64,000 nt of DNA from an uncultured Candidatus Peregrinibacteria bacterium (GCA_903825315.1 CAIKAD010000001.1:372001-436000); one strand, 5' to 3'; shown: positions 45,879 through 55,184, counted from the stretch's first letter. The notes: generated by a model from the sequence alone, not told the origin. Translations and numbers: made by a program.

Positions 45879-45973
45879 TCCTTCTGACTGGTATTGCTCA
45901 TGAACGGAGAACCCCCACTCACAGGCAGTGTGACATGAGTCTGGCCTCCTGCGGCAGCGATGACCGCGTCGAG

Positions 45974-46300
45974 TTACGGAGTAGCGCCCTGTTCCACCTT
46001 GCTGATAATACCGGGCATTGCCGCTGCGAACTGCTCTCGGATTGCCTGAATTTCCTCTCCATGCCAGAGGCCCCGTACGATGACGTTGTGCCCCAGGCGT
46101 GCGATGATCAGTTCTTCCTGCTCCGTTATCGATGTGGGTAGTGCGGGGAATTGGATGATTTCCATGTGTCCGTCTCTCATAATTCCCGTTTGCCATTCCT
46201 GGCAACCGTCACCCCTAACAAACTTCGTTCCGATAAAAGCGGCCAAACGGTTTTCCGTTGGGTCAATATTGCTTTGGATCATTTCCCTAGTCTGCTTCAT
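45974..46300 (-). CDS. unknown small protein
   Basis: A 108-residue protein (MKQTREMIQSNIDPTENRLA; core MEIIQFPALPTSITEQEELI, IARLGHNVIVRGLWHGEEIQ). Possibly an alpha/beta domain; no family recognised. I start at the ATG 46298-46300. An in-frame TTG at 46334-46336 is the first triplet of a TTGACG -35 box; the matching (weak) -10 TACCGT at 46308-46313 ends seven bases before the ATG. It follows rdgB on the same strand, 44 bases after its stop, but may have its own promoter inside the rdgB 3' region boundary. Confidence 0.6.
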   Translation of the reverse strand: MKQTREMIQSNIDPTENRLAAFIGTKFVRGDGCQEWQTGIMRDGHMEIIQFPALPTSITEQEELIIARLGHNVIVRGLWHGEEIQAIREQFAAAMPGIISKVEQGATP

Positions 46301-46344
46301 GAAGAATACGGTAGGCAGGCAGGAGTCGTTCGTCAATCTGTCTC

Positions 46345-46959
46345 TTATGCGGAGATAGTATCAAAATGCATCTTTCCTCTGAGGAAACGCGCAAACTTCT
46401 GCGAAGCCTGTCCTCTGTGGCTTACAGTGTTTTTCTGGTCGACCGTCAATGCGGAGAAGACGAAGCTGTGTCCGTCCGGACGAAAGCAAGCTGAGATAGG
46501 GAGACCCGGTAGGTAGTCCGCCTCCAGTTCGTCTGTAATCGTCCCCTCACAGGTGCCCTCAAAGATGTGAAGCTTTCCTTCGTCATCGATGTGCGCGAGC
46601 GAACAGATGAAGCGCGCGCGTTTGTTCTCCTCCGCCTTCATCCGGTCCAGGAAGGTGCGGATCCATTCCTCATCCGATGCGGCGGGACCCGCGCCCCAGC
46701 GTCGCGTGTGGAGGCCTAATTCACCTTTGAGTGCGTCAATTACAATGCCGGAATCATCCGCAAGCGTCGGCATTCTGGACTTCTCGAAATAGTAGATTGC
46801 TTTCTGTGAGGCGTTCTCCGCGAACGTCGTCCCCGTTTCCTCAATATCGCCACGGATGCCCAGGGCGTCCGGTGTCATGATGGTCACAGGGAGGCCTCGG
46901 AGGACTTCGCCGATTTCGATCACTTTGCCCTTGTTGTTCGTGCCGAGGAGTAATTTCAT
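46345..46959 (-). CDS. rdgB: XTP/dITP pyrophosphatase (RdgB/HAM1)
   Basis: A 204-residue house-cleaning enzyme that hydrolyses non-canonical purine NTPs such as XTP and dITP. N-terminus KLLLGTNNKGKVIEIGEVLR, substrate loop GTTFAENASQKAIYYFEK, metal site LADDSGIVIDALKGELGLHT (D-D-S-G), RARFICSLAHID, and C-terminal SHRGQASQKF (S-H-R) are all present. Length is normal. No Shine-Dalgarno; it may be read from the promoter at 47281 together with the small upstream gene. Confidence 0.95.
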   Translation of the reverse strand: MKLLLGTNNKGKVIEIGEVLRGLPVTIMTPDALGIRGDIEETGTTFAENASQKAIYYFEKSRMPTLADDSGIVIDALKGELGLHTRRWGAGPAASDEEWIRTFLDRMKAEENKRARFICSLAHIDDEGKLHIFEGTCEGTITDELEADYLPGLPISACFRPDGHSFVFSALTVDQKNTVSHRGQASQKFARFLRGKMHFDTISA

Positions 46960-47108
46960 TGGGTGAAGTATCGAGGATCAAGAGACAAGTTTCAAACAAG
47001 AATCAGGAACGATGGGATTTTGCGTGAGAAATTGATGCAGAAAACATGAGAAAACAGACCACTCTTGTTCCTGTTACGACTTCTCAAGTCTTCTTGTGCT
47101 GAATATTC

Positions 47109-47258
47109 TTATTCCAAGTCATGGAGGTCATCCCCCAAGAGGTCCATGAGTCTCATCAGCGCCTCTTCCTCAATGGGTGTTAGTTCGTCATGGAGGCCGG
47201 GAATGGAGAAGGCAGATGAATGCGAGAGCAAATCGTCGTTATTGTGAGGATGATGCAT
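47109..47258 (-). CDS. possible small acidic protein
   Basis: A 49-residue frame, MHHPHNNDDLLSHSSAFSIP then LHDELTPIEEEALMRLMDLL. The second half is a likely acidic amphipathic helix. It lies downstream of a clear extended -10 promoter (TGC-TATACT, 47281-47289) on the same strand, 22 bases before the ATG, and upstream of rdgB. The frame could begin at other codons, so both reality and start are uncertain. Confidence 0.45.
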   Translation of the reverse strand: MHHPHNNDDLLSHSSAFSIPGLHDELTPIEEEALMRLMDLLGDDLHDLE

Positions 47259-47280
47259 GTGAGAATGTGGGTATCGGGAT

Positions 47281-47289
47281 AGTATAGCA
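47281..47289 (-). promoter_or_regulatory. extended -10 promoter before the small acidic gene and rdgB
   Basis: On the minus strand TGC-TATACT, with TATACT at 47281-47286. It lies just past the ftsK stop and faces away from it. Confidence 0.6.
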
Positions 47290-47347
47290 AAATTGACATG
47301 TCTTGGCGATGCTGATTCGTCGCTTTGGGACAACAAAAAAACAACTG

Positions 47348-49612
47348 TTAAATTTGCACGCTCGATCCCATGAAGACCTTCCGCGGCTTGGCGCCGTCCG
47401 GCGGACCGATCAATCCTTTCTCCTCCATAATGTCGAGCAGGCGGGCAGCGCGGGCATACCCGACCTTCAGCTGGCGCTGCAGGAGAGAGGCAGAAGCTTT
47501 GCCTGTGTCCTGCACCACGCGGACAGCTTCGAAGAAGAGATCGTCGCCGCCGTTATCGTCAGCATCGAGATTAATAGTCGCGGTAGTGGCCGTGACACCC
47601 TCGTCATTATTTGCCGCCGTTGAGCCCTCTTCCCCGTCATCACTGAATCCGATCTGCTCCGTAATTTTGCCGCCGCCTGCAATCTTGACCGCATTGATGA
47701 CTTTTTCCATTTCCTTTGTTGAGGTGTAGATGCCCTGGATGCGGACGGGGTTGGGCGTGCGCGCGTCCATGAAGAGCAGGTCGCCCTGGCCGAGCAGATC
47801 CTCTGCGCCGATGCCGTCCAAAATCGTGCGCGAGTCCACGGAGCTCACAGTACGGAAGGCGATGCGCGTGGGAATGTTGGCTTTTATGAGACCCGTGATG
47901 ACATCTACGGATGGACGCTGCGTAGCGATTATCAAGTGCATACCTACGGCGCGGGCCATCTGGGCGATGCGGGCGATCATAGTTTCTGTGTCGCGCCTGA
48001 ACTGCCGCATCATGAGGTCGGCAAGTTCATCTATGACCACCACGATGCGCGGCAGCATGTCCTGTTCATCCTTCTGTTTGGCGTTGTACTCTTCGATGTT
48101 GCGTGCACCCTGCTCAGAGAAGCGATGGAGGCGGCGGCCGACCTCCGCAACAGCCCATCGCAGAGCCTGCAGTGCACGCTCTGCTTCCGTGATGACCGGT
48201 GTGAGCAGATGCGGGATTCCGTCGTACGGCGAGAGCTCCACGCGTTTGGGGTCGATGAGGATGAATTTGAGTTCATGAGGGGCGTTCTGGTAGAGGAGGG
48301 CGGTGAGGAACGTGTTCATGCACACCGATTTCCCCGAGCCGGTAGCGCCGGCAATAAGCAGGTGGGGCATGGTTTCTAAACCGGAGACCAGCGCCTCTCC
48401 CGAGACGTCACGGCCGAGAGGCAGGGTAAGGGCGGATTCACTTTGCACAAAGGCAGGGCTCTCCAGGATTTCGCGCAGGTGCACCGTGGAGCGCGTAATA
48501 TTGGGCATTTCGATTCCTACGAGGGATTTGCCGGGGATGGGCGCTTCGATACGCAGGCTGGGCGCAGCGAGAGCGAGAGCGAGGTCATCCTTGAGGGCAC
48601 CGATACGGCTCAATTTCACTCCTTCAGCAGGTTGAAGCGTGAATTGTGTCACCGTCGGTCCCGGTCGCGCATCGCGCATCGTTACTTCGACTTCGAATTC
48701 CCGCAATTTCTCCTCGATCTGCTGTGCTTGCTTTTTGAGATCCTCGTCCTTCACGGTTAATTGGCTGGTAGCGTCGTCGAGGAGCTCGTAGCTGGGGAAC
48801 GTCCATTCCTCAAAGCGCGTGTCTTTCATCTGGATGGCGTGCGAATGCTTCTTCATCTTCTCCTTGATCATCTTATTTGCCTTATGGGAGAGTGCCGCGC
48901 GCGCAAAAGCCGGGCGTACGATATTGAGTTCCGGAACGGGCCCGTCCTCCTCTATTAAATCCTCTTCCTTATCGTCCATTTCCTCCTTGCGGCGGCGCGG
49001 CTTGGTTTTCTCTTCCTCCTGTTCCTGATCCAAGTATTCGTCGAGGCTGACGGGGGCGCTGCGACGCAGTTCCTCCTTGCGGCCGAACATCCATTCCTTG
49101 AGCAAGGTGAAGAGCGCCCCCAGATCCGGCTCGAAGGTGATGAGGAGCCCGATCATGAAGGCGGCGCCCAGCACGGTGTACCCGGCAGGACGGCTGAGGA
49201 ACGTGAGGAAGGGGAGGCTGACCATAAAGCCGATAGCGCCGGCAAGTTGGTCCCTCCGTGCCCCGATTTCCTCCAGCGGCGCGCCGATGTGCATGAGGCC
49301 CAGGAAAGCGAGGAGGCAAAGGACGAGGCCCGTGGACCGTTTGAACTCTATGCGTTTGCTGGGCGCAATCCAGTGGAGGAGGCCGGAAACCACGAGGAAT
49401 ACGGGGAAGATGATGCCCCATGATCCGAAGAGGAACGTGAGGACCTGCTGCACCACTTCGCCCACCCTGCCCGCGTTTCCTTTGAGCGCGAGAAAGAGGA
49501 GGATGCCCAAGCTGATCTGGATGAGGCCGCCCACGGCGGCGCGCGTCGTGGACTTGAGTTCCGTCCCTTCAATCATCACCTGCCGTTTCACTCTGCGGCG
49601 GGCTCGAGGCAT
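47348..49612 (-). CDS. ftsK: DNA translocase FtsK
   Basis: A 754-residue chromosome pump at the septum. About four transmembrane segments in the first 165 residues (IQISLGILLFLALKG, IIFPVFLVVSGLLHW, GLVLCLLAFLGLMHI, YTVLGAAFMIGLLI). A charged linker (EQEEEKTKPRRRKEEMDDKE) leads to the motor: LLIAGATGSGKSVCMNTFLT (Walker A), RIVVVIDELADLMMRQF (Walker B) and IIATQRPSVDVITGLIKANI. The gamma winged-helix domain closes the protein (ASASLLQRQLKVGYARAARL, LDIMEEKGLIGPPDG), which reads orienting DNA sites. A short acidic Asp/Asn insert precedes gamma. The start at 49612 keeps the basic N-terminus. Confidence 0.96.
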   Translation of the reverse strand: MPRARRRVKRQVMIEGTELKSTTRAAVGGLIQISLGILLFLALKGNAGRVGEVVQQVLTFLFGSWGIIFPVFLVVSGLLHWIAPSKRIEFKRSTGLVLCLLAFLGLMHIGAPLEEIGARRDQLAGAIGFMVSLPFLTFLSRPAGYTVLGAAFMIGLLITFEPDLGALFTLLKEWMFGRKEELRRSAPVSLDEYLDQEQEEEKTKPRRRKEEMDDKEEDLIEEDGPVPELNIVRPAFARAALSHKANKMIKEKMKKHSHAIQMKDTRFEEWTFPSYELLDDATSQLTVKDEDLKKQAQQIEEKLREFEVEVTMRDARPGPTVTQFTLQPAEGVKLSRIGALKDDLALALAAPSLRIEAPIPGKSLVGIEMPNITRSTVHLREILESPAFVQSESALTLPLGRDVSGEALVSGLETMPHLLIAGATGSGKSVCMNTFLTALLYQNAPHELKFILIDPKRVELSPYDGIPHLLTPVITEAERALQALRWAVAEVGRRLHRFSEQGARNIEEYNAKQKDEQDMLPRIVVVIDELADLMMRQFRRDTETMIARIAQMARAVGMHLIIATQRPSVDVITGLIKANIPTRIAFRTVSSVDSRTILDGIGAEDLLGQGDLLFMDARTPNPVRIQGIYTSTKEMEKVINAVKIAGGGKITEQIGFSDDGEEGSTAANNDEGVTATTATINLDADDNGGDDLFFEAVRVVQDTGKASASLLQRQLKVGYARAARLLDIMEEKGLIGPPDGAKPRKVFMGSSVQI

Positions 49613-49667
49613 CGGGTGTTAGTATAGACAGTTTCCGGGGCGGGTGGGAAGGTGAGATTATGGCAGG

Positions 49668-49780
49668 AGGATGCAGAAGAATCAGAAGATGCAGACGAAT
49701 CAGAAGAATGTGCAAGAAAATATTCGTACCGGTGTTACGTATCTTCTGCATCCTCTGTACCTCTGCATCTTCTGCATCCT
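49668..49780. repeat. tandem and inverted repeats upstream of the epimerase gene
   Basis: ATCTTCTGCATCCT occurs twice on the + strand (49741-49754 and 49767-49780). The left side has near-complements built from GCAGAAGAATCAGAAGATGC at 49673-49692, so a long imperfect hairpin can form. No gene is read through it convincingly. Confidence 0.55.
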
Positions 49781-49784
49781 CATG

Positions 49785-49790
49785 TATCAT
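49785..49790 (+). promoter_or_regulatory. -10 box of the epimerase gene
   Basis: TG directly before TATCAT (49785-49790), seven bases before the ATG at 49798; no clear -35. Confidence 0.45.
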
Positions 49791-49797
49791 ACTATTG

Positions 49798-50673
49798 ATG
49801 AAAGTACTCATTTTCGGTTCCAAAGGCTATCTCGGTTCCCAATTTGTCGGAATCTATCCGAACGCCATCGCTTCAACCGTTGATATTGCGGACCAGGCAG
49901 CTGTTGCGTCTGTTCTGGATCAGCACAAGCCGGATGTCGTCATCAATGCAGCCGGCAAGACAGGTCGGCCGAACGTGGATTGGTGCGAGATACATCGTGA
50001 GGAAACCTTTGCGAGCAATGTGATTGGTCCGAACGTGTTGCTGCAGGAATGCGGGAAGAGGGGATTGTACTGGGTACATCTCGGATCCGGTTGCATCTAC
50101 GAAGGAGACAATAACGGCAAAGGTTATTCGGAAGAGGATGTACCGAATTTCACGGGTTCGTTCTACTCGTGGACTAAAAATATCAGCGACCAGACGCTCA
50201 AACGGTTTGCATCCGGCTGGAACGGTCAGGGTGGAATTCTCAACCTGCGGTTGCGCATGCCTTTCGATGCAACGTCGAGTCCGCGTAACCTCATCAGCAA
50301 ACTCAAGGGGTACAAGCGCGTTCTCGACGTACCGAATTCCATCACTTGTATTCCGGAGTTGCTGGATGCAGCACAAAAGCTCATTGCCAAGCGGAAGACG
50401 GGTACCTTCAACATGGTCAACGGGGGAGGGATTTCCCCGTTCCGCATTATGCAAATGTATAAGGAGGTGGTGGATCCCACTCATCAGTTTGAACGACTGA
50501 CGCTCAGAGATCTTTCTGATGTCGTGAAGGCCGCGCGCAGCAATTGCATTCTCTCCAATCAAAAACTTGCGGAGGAGGGAATCGTACTCCGTTCTGCGGA
50601 AGAGGCAGTGCGGGAATCATTGCAGTCTCTACGGGGGGCTCTACAGATCAACGGAGCAAATACGCCGATTTGA
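49798..50673 (+). CDS. NAD(P)-dependent sugar epimerase/reductase (SDR)
   Basis: A 291-residue extended short-chain dehydrogenase. Glycine motif KVLIFGSKGYLGSQFVGIYP at the N-terminus; VVINAAGKTGRPNVDWCEIH is the typical RfbD-like N-A-A turn, and the catalytic Y-x-x-x-K would be FYSWTKNISDQTL (Y then T-K). Ser in HLGSGCIYEGDNNGKGYSEE. Closest in style to dTDP-4-dehydrorhamnose reductase (RfbD), but the rest of a rhamnose pathway is absent, so the substrate is open. I start at ATG 49798, because a longer frame would include low-complexity repeat sequence. Confidence 0.85.
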   Translation: MKVLIFGSKGYLGSQFVGIYPNAIASTVDIADQAAVASVLDQHKPDVVINAAGKTGRPNVDWCEIHREETFASNVIGPNVLLQECGKRGLYWVHLGSGCIYEGDNNGKGYSEEDVPNFTGSFYSWTKNISDQTLKRFASGWNGQGGILNLRLRMPFDATSSPRNLISKLKGYKRVLDVPNSITCIPELLDAAQKLIAKRKTGTFNMVNGGGISPFRIMQMYKEVVDPTHQFERLTLRDLSDVVKAARSNCILSNQKLAEEGIVLRSAEEAVRESLQSLRGALQINGANTPI

Positions 50674-50724
50674 TCGGGATTTCTGATGATTGGCTCTTGA
50701 CGGAACGGGCGGGAGGGTTAATAA

Positions 50725-50737
50725 TTAGACAATCTAA
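50725..50737. promoter_or_regulatory. candidate MarR operator
   Basis: TTAGA-CAA-TCTAA is a perfect 5-3-5 palindrome 15 bases before the marR start and just after a TTGACG (50698-50703) N16-17 TAATAA-like promoter. MarR proteins usually bind such palindromes in their own promoter. Confidence 0.5.
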
Positions 50738-50752
50738 GTATTCGTACACCTC

Positions 50753-51190
50753 ATGGAATCATCTCTCGATAGCATTATCGAACTTACGTTCGATCTCTCA
50801 CGCGTCATACGGCACATGATGGTGAACGTGTCGGAGCATGGTGCGCACGTCAACTTTCTCCAGATACATGCACTCGCACTCATCGAGCAGCATCCGGGCA
50901 TGACCATGAAGGAACTCGCTGATGCATTGCGTGTGGCGTCGCCATCCGCGACATCGTTCGTCAACCGTCTCGAAAAGCTGGGATGGATCATGCGGGAGCA
51001 TGACGCGCAGAACCGTCGCCTTGTCCGCCTGATGCTCACGAATGCCGGAAAGTCCATCATGCGCGAGAAGCGCGCTCTCCGTACTGCAACACTTAAGAAG
51101 TTCTTGGGCTTCCTTACGCCGGAGGATCAGCGACAACTCGTCCAGATACTGGAAAAGCTCCACCGCGCCTCTGGTGCTTCCCCATCCTGA
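50753..51190 (+). CDS. MarR-family transcription regulator
   Basis: A 145-residue winged-helix regulator. The dimer helix starts IIELTFDLSRVIRHMMVN; the helix-turn-helix is MTMKELADALRVASPSATSF with VNRLEKLGWI; the wing has REHDAQNRRLVRLMLTNAGK (D-x-R-R). Family members repress efflux genes and release DNA on binding drugs or phenolics. It is the first gene of a likely operon with the membrane-fusion protein (22-base gap), ABC ATPase and permeases. Confidence 0.9.
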   Translation: MESSLDSIIELTFDLSRVIRHMMVNVSEHGAHVNFLQIHALALIEQHPGMTMKELADALRVASPSATSFVNRLEKLGWIMREHDAQNRRLVRLMLTNAGKSIMREKRALRTATLKKFLGFLTPEDQRQLVQILEKLHRASGASPS

Positions 51191-51212
51191 TGTTATTCTT
51201 CCTTCCTTTCTC

Positions 51213-53030
51213 ATGACGACGCACTCCACCCACTCTCACACGTCCAACCACGCCGAAAGCGCACATGTTCCGCCATCTGGCCGATTGCATAGGATATGGC
51301 TTTTCATCCGTAAACACCGTGTCGCCTCCATTGTAACGGCGGTTATCGTCCTCTTGGTTGTTCTTCCCGTCGTATTGCTTCTCAGGCCAAAGGAGCCGCA
51401 ATATATCATCGCCGTTGCGCAGAAAGGCGATCTTCAGCAGACCGTGGAAGCGGTAGGCACTGTAACGTCCGAACGTGACCTGGAGCTCAAGTTCCCTCTG
51501 GGGGGAATTGTGGAAAGCGTTTCTGTAAAGGAGGGTGACCGCGTCCACGCGGGGCAGCAGCTCGCACAGCTCCGTTCCGGCAATCTGGGTGCGGCTGTCG
51601 CCATCCAGTCCGCTAACGTCCAGTCGGCTTTGGCTGATCTGCGTAAAATGGAGGAGGGGACGCGGCCGGAGGACATCGCGATTGCAGAAGCACAAGTTGC
51701 CAATAAGCAGGCGGCGCTCCAGGTAGCCCAGACGTCACTTCAGACGTCGGAGCAGAGCTATGCACAGGCACAGGAGCAATTGACGATTCTGGAACAGGAA
51801 GCGAGTACTACATTGATGGGGCAGGTGGAAACGTCCAAGAACACGTTGCTTTCCCAGTTGGTGGCAGCGGAGACCGCGCTTTCGTCCGTAGACGACGTGC
51901 TCAGTAAGACCATCGTGCAGGATGCCATTATCAAATCGCGACCGGGTAGTGATGCGGATATCCGTACGATGAAGCAAAGTTCACTTGCTTCCATCGCAGA
52001 CGTGCGGCGTCAGGTCAATGCCACGACGGATTACCACGATGCCTTGCGAATCCTGCAGGCGGGGCAGAACGCAGTAACTGTTTCGCAGAATACGGTGGAC
52101 CAGCTCTTTGCTCTCATCGGATCGCTCCCCGAGACGAGTTACTTTACGGCAACGCTCCGCGAACAGTACCGCACCAGTATCTCAACGCAACGTGGCCTGG
52201 TGCAAACGGCGGTTAGCGCGGTCACCACGGCTTACACCGGCCTGCAGTCTGCAGCCGCCGGGTTTGATACGCGCATTGCCACAGCGCAGGCAACTATCAC
52301 CGCAAGTGACGGTGCCCGGCAGAAGGCCAAGGTGGACATACTCACCTACCAGACTGCGCTTCAGGCACAGCAGGCGGATCTCGCATCCAAGAGGGCAGGA
52401 ACTCGCCAGGCAGATCTGGACGCTTCACGTGCACGGTTGCGGCAGGCGCAGGCGGCTTTGGCGCAAGCGCAGGCGAACTACGCGGATTCCATCCTTCGGT
52501 CTCCCGTAGAAGGCACAGTGTCCCATGTAAATATCAAGGTAGGGGAGGCCACCCCTGCCACCGAACCGGCTGTCACTGTCTTGGGTAATTCGCCTTTTCG
52601 CATCGAGATGAACGTTTCCGAAGTGGATGTGCCCAAGCTGCAGGAGACGCAATCCGGAACCATCACACTCGATGCGTTTCCGGAAAAGCCTTACCAGATC
52701 CGTGTGAGTGAGGTGGAAGCTGCCCCCACGTTGGTAGACGGGGTATCCAAGTACAAGATCAAGCTGGATTTTGTGTATCCGCACGATGAGCTCAAGATCG
52801 GCATGACAGGCGACGCGACGGTGATCACAGGCGAGAGGAAGAATGTCGTTTCTATTCCTGGGCGTTCTGTTGTAGAGAAGGATAGCAAGAAGTACGTGCG
52901 TGTCCTTGGCGCTGATGATGCTAAACCTGATGAACAGGAAGTAGTTCTCGGTATGGAAGGGCAGTCGGGTGATGTGGAGGTCATTTCCGGGTTGCGTGGG
53001 GGTGAGGCGATTGTTGTCTTGGAGAAGTAA
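51213..53030 (+). CDS. MacA/HlyD-type membrane-fusion protein
   Basis: A 605-residue periplasmic-adaptor-type protein. A single membrane anchor (about residues 39-58: IVTAVIVLLVVLPVVLLLRP) is followed by a lipoyl half-motif (VTSERDLELKFPLGGIVESV, SVKEGDRVHAGQQLAQLRSG). A very long Ala/Gln-rich coiled coil (about 110-430) leads to the second lipoyl half (ILRSPVEGTVSHVNIKVGEA), then beta-barrel and membrane-proximal domains. In Gram-negatives it links MacB to an outer-membrane channel; in single-membrane cells it works with the ABC pump alone. I start at ATG 51213. The coiled coil is longer than in E. coli MacA (371 residues in all). Confidence 0.9.
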   Translation: MTTHSTHSHTSNHAESAHVPPSGRLHRIWLFIRKHRVASIVTAVIVLLVVLPVVLLLRPKEPQYIIAVAQKGDLQQTVEAVGTVTSERDLELKFPLGGIVESVSVKEGDRVHAGQQLAQLRSGNLGAAVAIQSANVQSALADLRKMEEGTRPEDIAIAEAQVANKQAALQVAQTSLQTSEQSYAQAQEQLTILEQEASTTLMGQVETSKNTLLSQLVAAETALSSVDDVLSKTIVQDAIIKSRPGSDADIRTMKQSSLASIADVRRQVNATTDYHDALRILQAGQNAVTVSQNTVDQLFALIGSLPETSYFTATLREQYRTSISTQRGLVQTAVSAVTTAYTGLQSAAAGFDTRIATAQATITASDGARQKAKVDILTYQTALQAQQADLASKRAGTRQADLDASRARLRQAQAALAQAQANYADSILRSPVEGTVSHVNIKVGEATPATEPAVTVLGNSPFRIEMNVSEVDVPKLQETQSGTITLDAFPEKPYQIRVSEVEAAPTLVDGVSKYKIKLDFVYPHDELKIGMTGDATVITGERKNVVSIPGRSVVEKDSKKYVRVLGADDAKPDEQEVVLGMEGQSGDVEVISGLRGGEAIVVLEK

Positions 53031-53101
53031 GAATACGGATTTCTGAATTCCGAATCTCCCGCTCAGTAGGTATCATGATTCTTGATTCTTGATTCTCCCC
53101 C

Positions 53102-53845
53102 ATGACTCCTCCCCGCCACGACACCCCATTGATCGAAACTATCCACATGGATAAGTCGTATTTTAATGACGGGTTGGAAACGCCGGTGTTGCATGATATC
53201 AATCTCACGATCAACAAGGGGGAATTCGTCGCCATTATGGGGCCGTCGGGATCGGGAAAATCGACCCTCATGCATATTCTGGGATTTCTCGACCATCCGA
53301 CAGGCGGCAAATTTCTATTCCAGGGAGAGCCGACGGAGTCGATGGACGAGGATACACTGGCAAAGATTCGAGCTTCGAGCGTAAGTTTTGTGTTCCAGTC
53401 CTTCAATCTGCTTCCGCGAACTTCGGTCCTGGAGAATGTGACATTGCCGCTTCTCTACCATCCCACCATTCCCGTTTCTCAACGGCATCGCCGTGCGGTA
53501 ACCGCTATTGAGACCGTAGGTTTGATGGAGCGTATGAACTACATGAGCCACCAACTTTCTGGCGGTCAGAAGCAGCGCGTGGCGATAGCCCGGTCACTCG
53601 TAACGGAACCGGAAGTAATCTTTGCCGACGAACCTACGGGGAATCTCGATTCCCATTCCGGCATCCAGGTGATGGAAGCACTGCAGAAACTCCATCACAA
53701 AGGACACACTATTATTCTCGTGACACATGAGGCTATGACGGCGGAGCATGCGCAGCGGATCATTCAGATCCACGATGGACGCATAACGGCGGATCGGCGC
53801 GACTTCCGGCGCCGCATTGCCGGCAGGGAGTCAACACTTAAGTAG
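53102..53845 (+). CDS. ABC transporter ATPase, MacB/LolD type
   Basis: A 247-residue ATPase. Walker A IMGPSGSGKSTLMHILGFLD, Q-loop FVFQSFNLLPRTSVLENVTL, signature LSGGQKQRVAIARSLVTEP, Walker B EVIFADEPTGNLDSHSG, H-loop IILVTHEAMTAEHAQR. The N-L-L-P-R-T stretch and the D-E-P-T-G-N-L-D are typical of the MacB/LolD/FtsE group. It powers export with the two following permeases. Confidence 0.94.
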   Translation: MTPPRHDTPLIETIHMDKSYFNDGLETPVLHDINLTINKGEFVAIMGPSGSGKSTLMHILGFLDHPTGGKFLFQGEPTESMDEDTLAKIRASSVSFVFQSFNLLPRTSVLENVTLPLLYHPTIPVSQRHRRAVTAIETVGLMERMNYMSHQLSGGQKQRVAIARSLVTEPEVIFADEPTGNLDSHSGIQVMEALQKLHHKGHTIILVTHEAMTAEHAQRIIQIHDGRITADRRDFRRRIAGRESTLK

Positions 53846-53891
53846 TACTGTTTGTACGGACGCCGCATGGCGTTCATATGATGAACATCTC

Positions 53892-55127
53892 ATGATCTTC
53901 CGTGACACTCTCCGAATGGCGGTGCAGGACGTGCGGTCCCACGGGTCCCGCTCGCTCCTCACAGTGCTCGGCATCATCATCGGTGTTGCAGCGGTAGTGT
54001 TGATGACCGGTGTGGGGAAGAGCATGGAAGGTGTGATTCTCGGCCAGATTAACACGCTCGGACCTACAACCATCGCACTCTGGCCGGGTGCAAATGGTCC
54101 CGAGGGGGGTGGAGGTGCGTTTAATGCGGATTATAAGTCGATTACCATGCGCGACATCGATGCATTGAAGCAACTGCAGAGCGTCACGAGTGTCGCACCC
54201 ATCATAATTATCAGCGAGCCCGCTTCCTATGGGCGCGAGAAGGCAGATGCCTCCGTTACGGGGACGACGCCGGACTACTACAATAACGGATCCATCGAGG
54301 TGACGAGTGGCCGCTTCCATGATCAGTCTGATGAGCAGGGCGTACGTCCGGTGGCTGTCATCGGCTCGGACATCGAGCGCGATCTTTTTAACGGGCAGGA
54401 TCCTTTGGGCAAACGCATCGATATCGGCGGTCGCAGGTACACGGTGATCGGCGTGCTCAAATCCGTAGGGACGCAGTTCTTCCAGAATATGGATACGCGC
54501 ATCATCATACCCTTCGCAACTGCGAAGGCCGTTAAGCAGCGTGATTATGTGGACATGGCCACCATGCTTGCCACAGGAGACATCGATTTTAGCGTTGCCG
54601 ATGTTGAGTACCTTCTGCGCAAGCGGCACAATGTTGTTTCTCCTATCAGTGATCCGACGAAGAACGACGACTTCCTCGTACGCACGGCGCAGCAGGCGCA
54701 GGACATTCTAGGGACGGTATCGCTTGCACTTACCATCTTCATTACGATGATTGCGAGTGTGTCGCTCGTCGTGGGTGGCATCGGCATCATGAATATCATG
54801 CTCGTCTCTGTGACGGAGCGGACCCGGGAGATAGGCTTACGTAAGGCGCTGGGAGCGACGCAATGGAATATTCTGATGCAATTCTTAGTTGAGGCCGTGG
54901 TGGTCACGGTCCTCGGGGCGCTCATTGGCGTGGTAATTGGCATCCTCTTCGATGCCATTATCGTATTCGTAGCAAGCCGGTTCCTTTCCACCTATCACTT
55001 CGGCCTTAATCCCATAGCCATCACCATTTCTGTTCTCATGGCGATCGGCGTTGGTTTGGGTTTTGGCCTCTATCCTGCGCGGAAAGCTGCCATTCTCGAT
55101 CCCATTACCGCGCTGCGTTATGAATAG
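53892..55127 (+). CDS. MacB-type ABC permease, first copy
   Basis: A 411-residue permease. Four transmembrane helices: one N-terminal (LLTVLGIIIGVAAVVLMTGV) and three C-terminal (LGTVSLALTIFITMIASVSL, VLGALIGVVIGILFDAIIVF, AITISVLMAIGVGLGFGLYP). Between TM1 and TM2 is the large extracytoplasmic MacB_PCD domain. The FtsX signature GGIGIMNIMLVSVTERTREI with GLRKALGAT is present, and the end YPARKAAILDPITALRYE is typical. I start at ATG 53892 (MIFRDTLRMAVQDVRSHGSR). Confidence 0.92.
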   Translation: MIFRDTLRMAVQDVRSHGSRSLLTVLGIIIGVAAVVLMTGVGKSMEGVILGQINTLGPTTIALWPGANGPEGGGGAFNADYKSITMRDIDALKQLQSVTSVAPIIIISEPASYGREKADASVTGTTPDYYNNGSIEVTSGRFHDQSDEQGVRPVAVIGSDIERDLFNGQDPLGKRIDIGGRRYTVIGVLKSVGTQFFQNMDTRIIIPFATAKAVKQRDYVDMATMLATGDIDFSVADVEYLLRKRHNVVSPISDPTKNDDFLVRTAQQAQDILGTVSLALTIFITMIASVSLVVGGIGIMNIMLVSVTERTREIGLRKALGATQWNILMQFLVEAVVVTVLGALIGVVIGILFDAIIVFVASRFLSTYHFGLNPIAITISVLMAIGVGLGFGLYPARKAAILDPITALRYE

Positions 55128-55128
55128 C

Positions 55129-55155
55129 AGGACGCCACACGGGGACGTCCTTTCG
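55129..55155 (+). terminator. weak hairpin between the two permease genes
   Basis: AGGACG (55129-55134) pairs with CGTCCT (55146-55151), followed by TTTCG. Too weak for full termination; may tune the ratio of the two permeases. Confidence 0.35.
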
Positions 55156-55184
55156 ATGCCTGCTTCTGCCCGTCTATCACCTGT

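Noticed and set aside
47330-47342. A-rich run after ftsK as a minus-strand terminator
   Set aside because: A T-tract is present on the minus strand but no stable stem precedes it.
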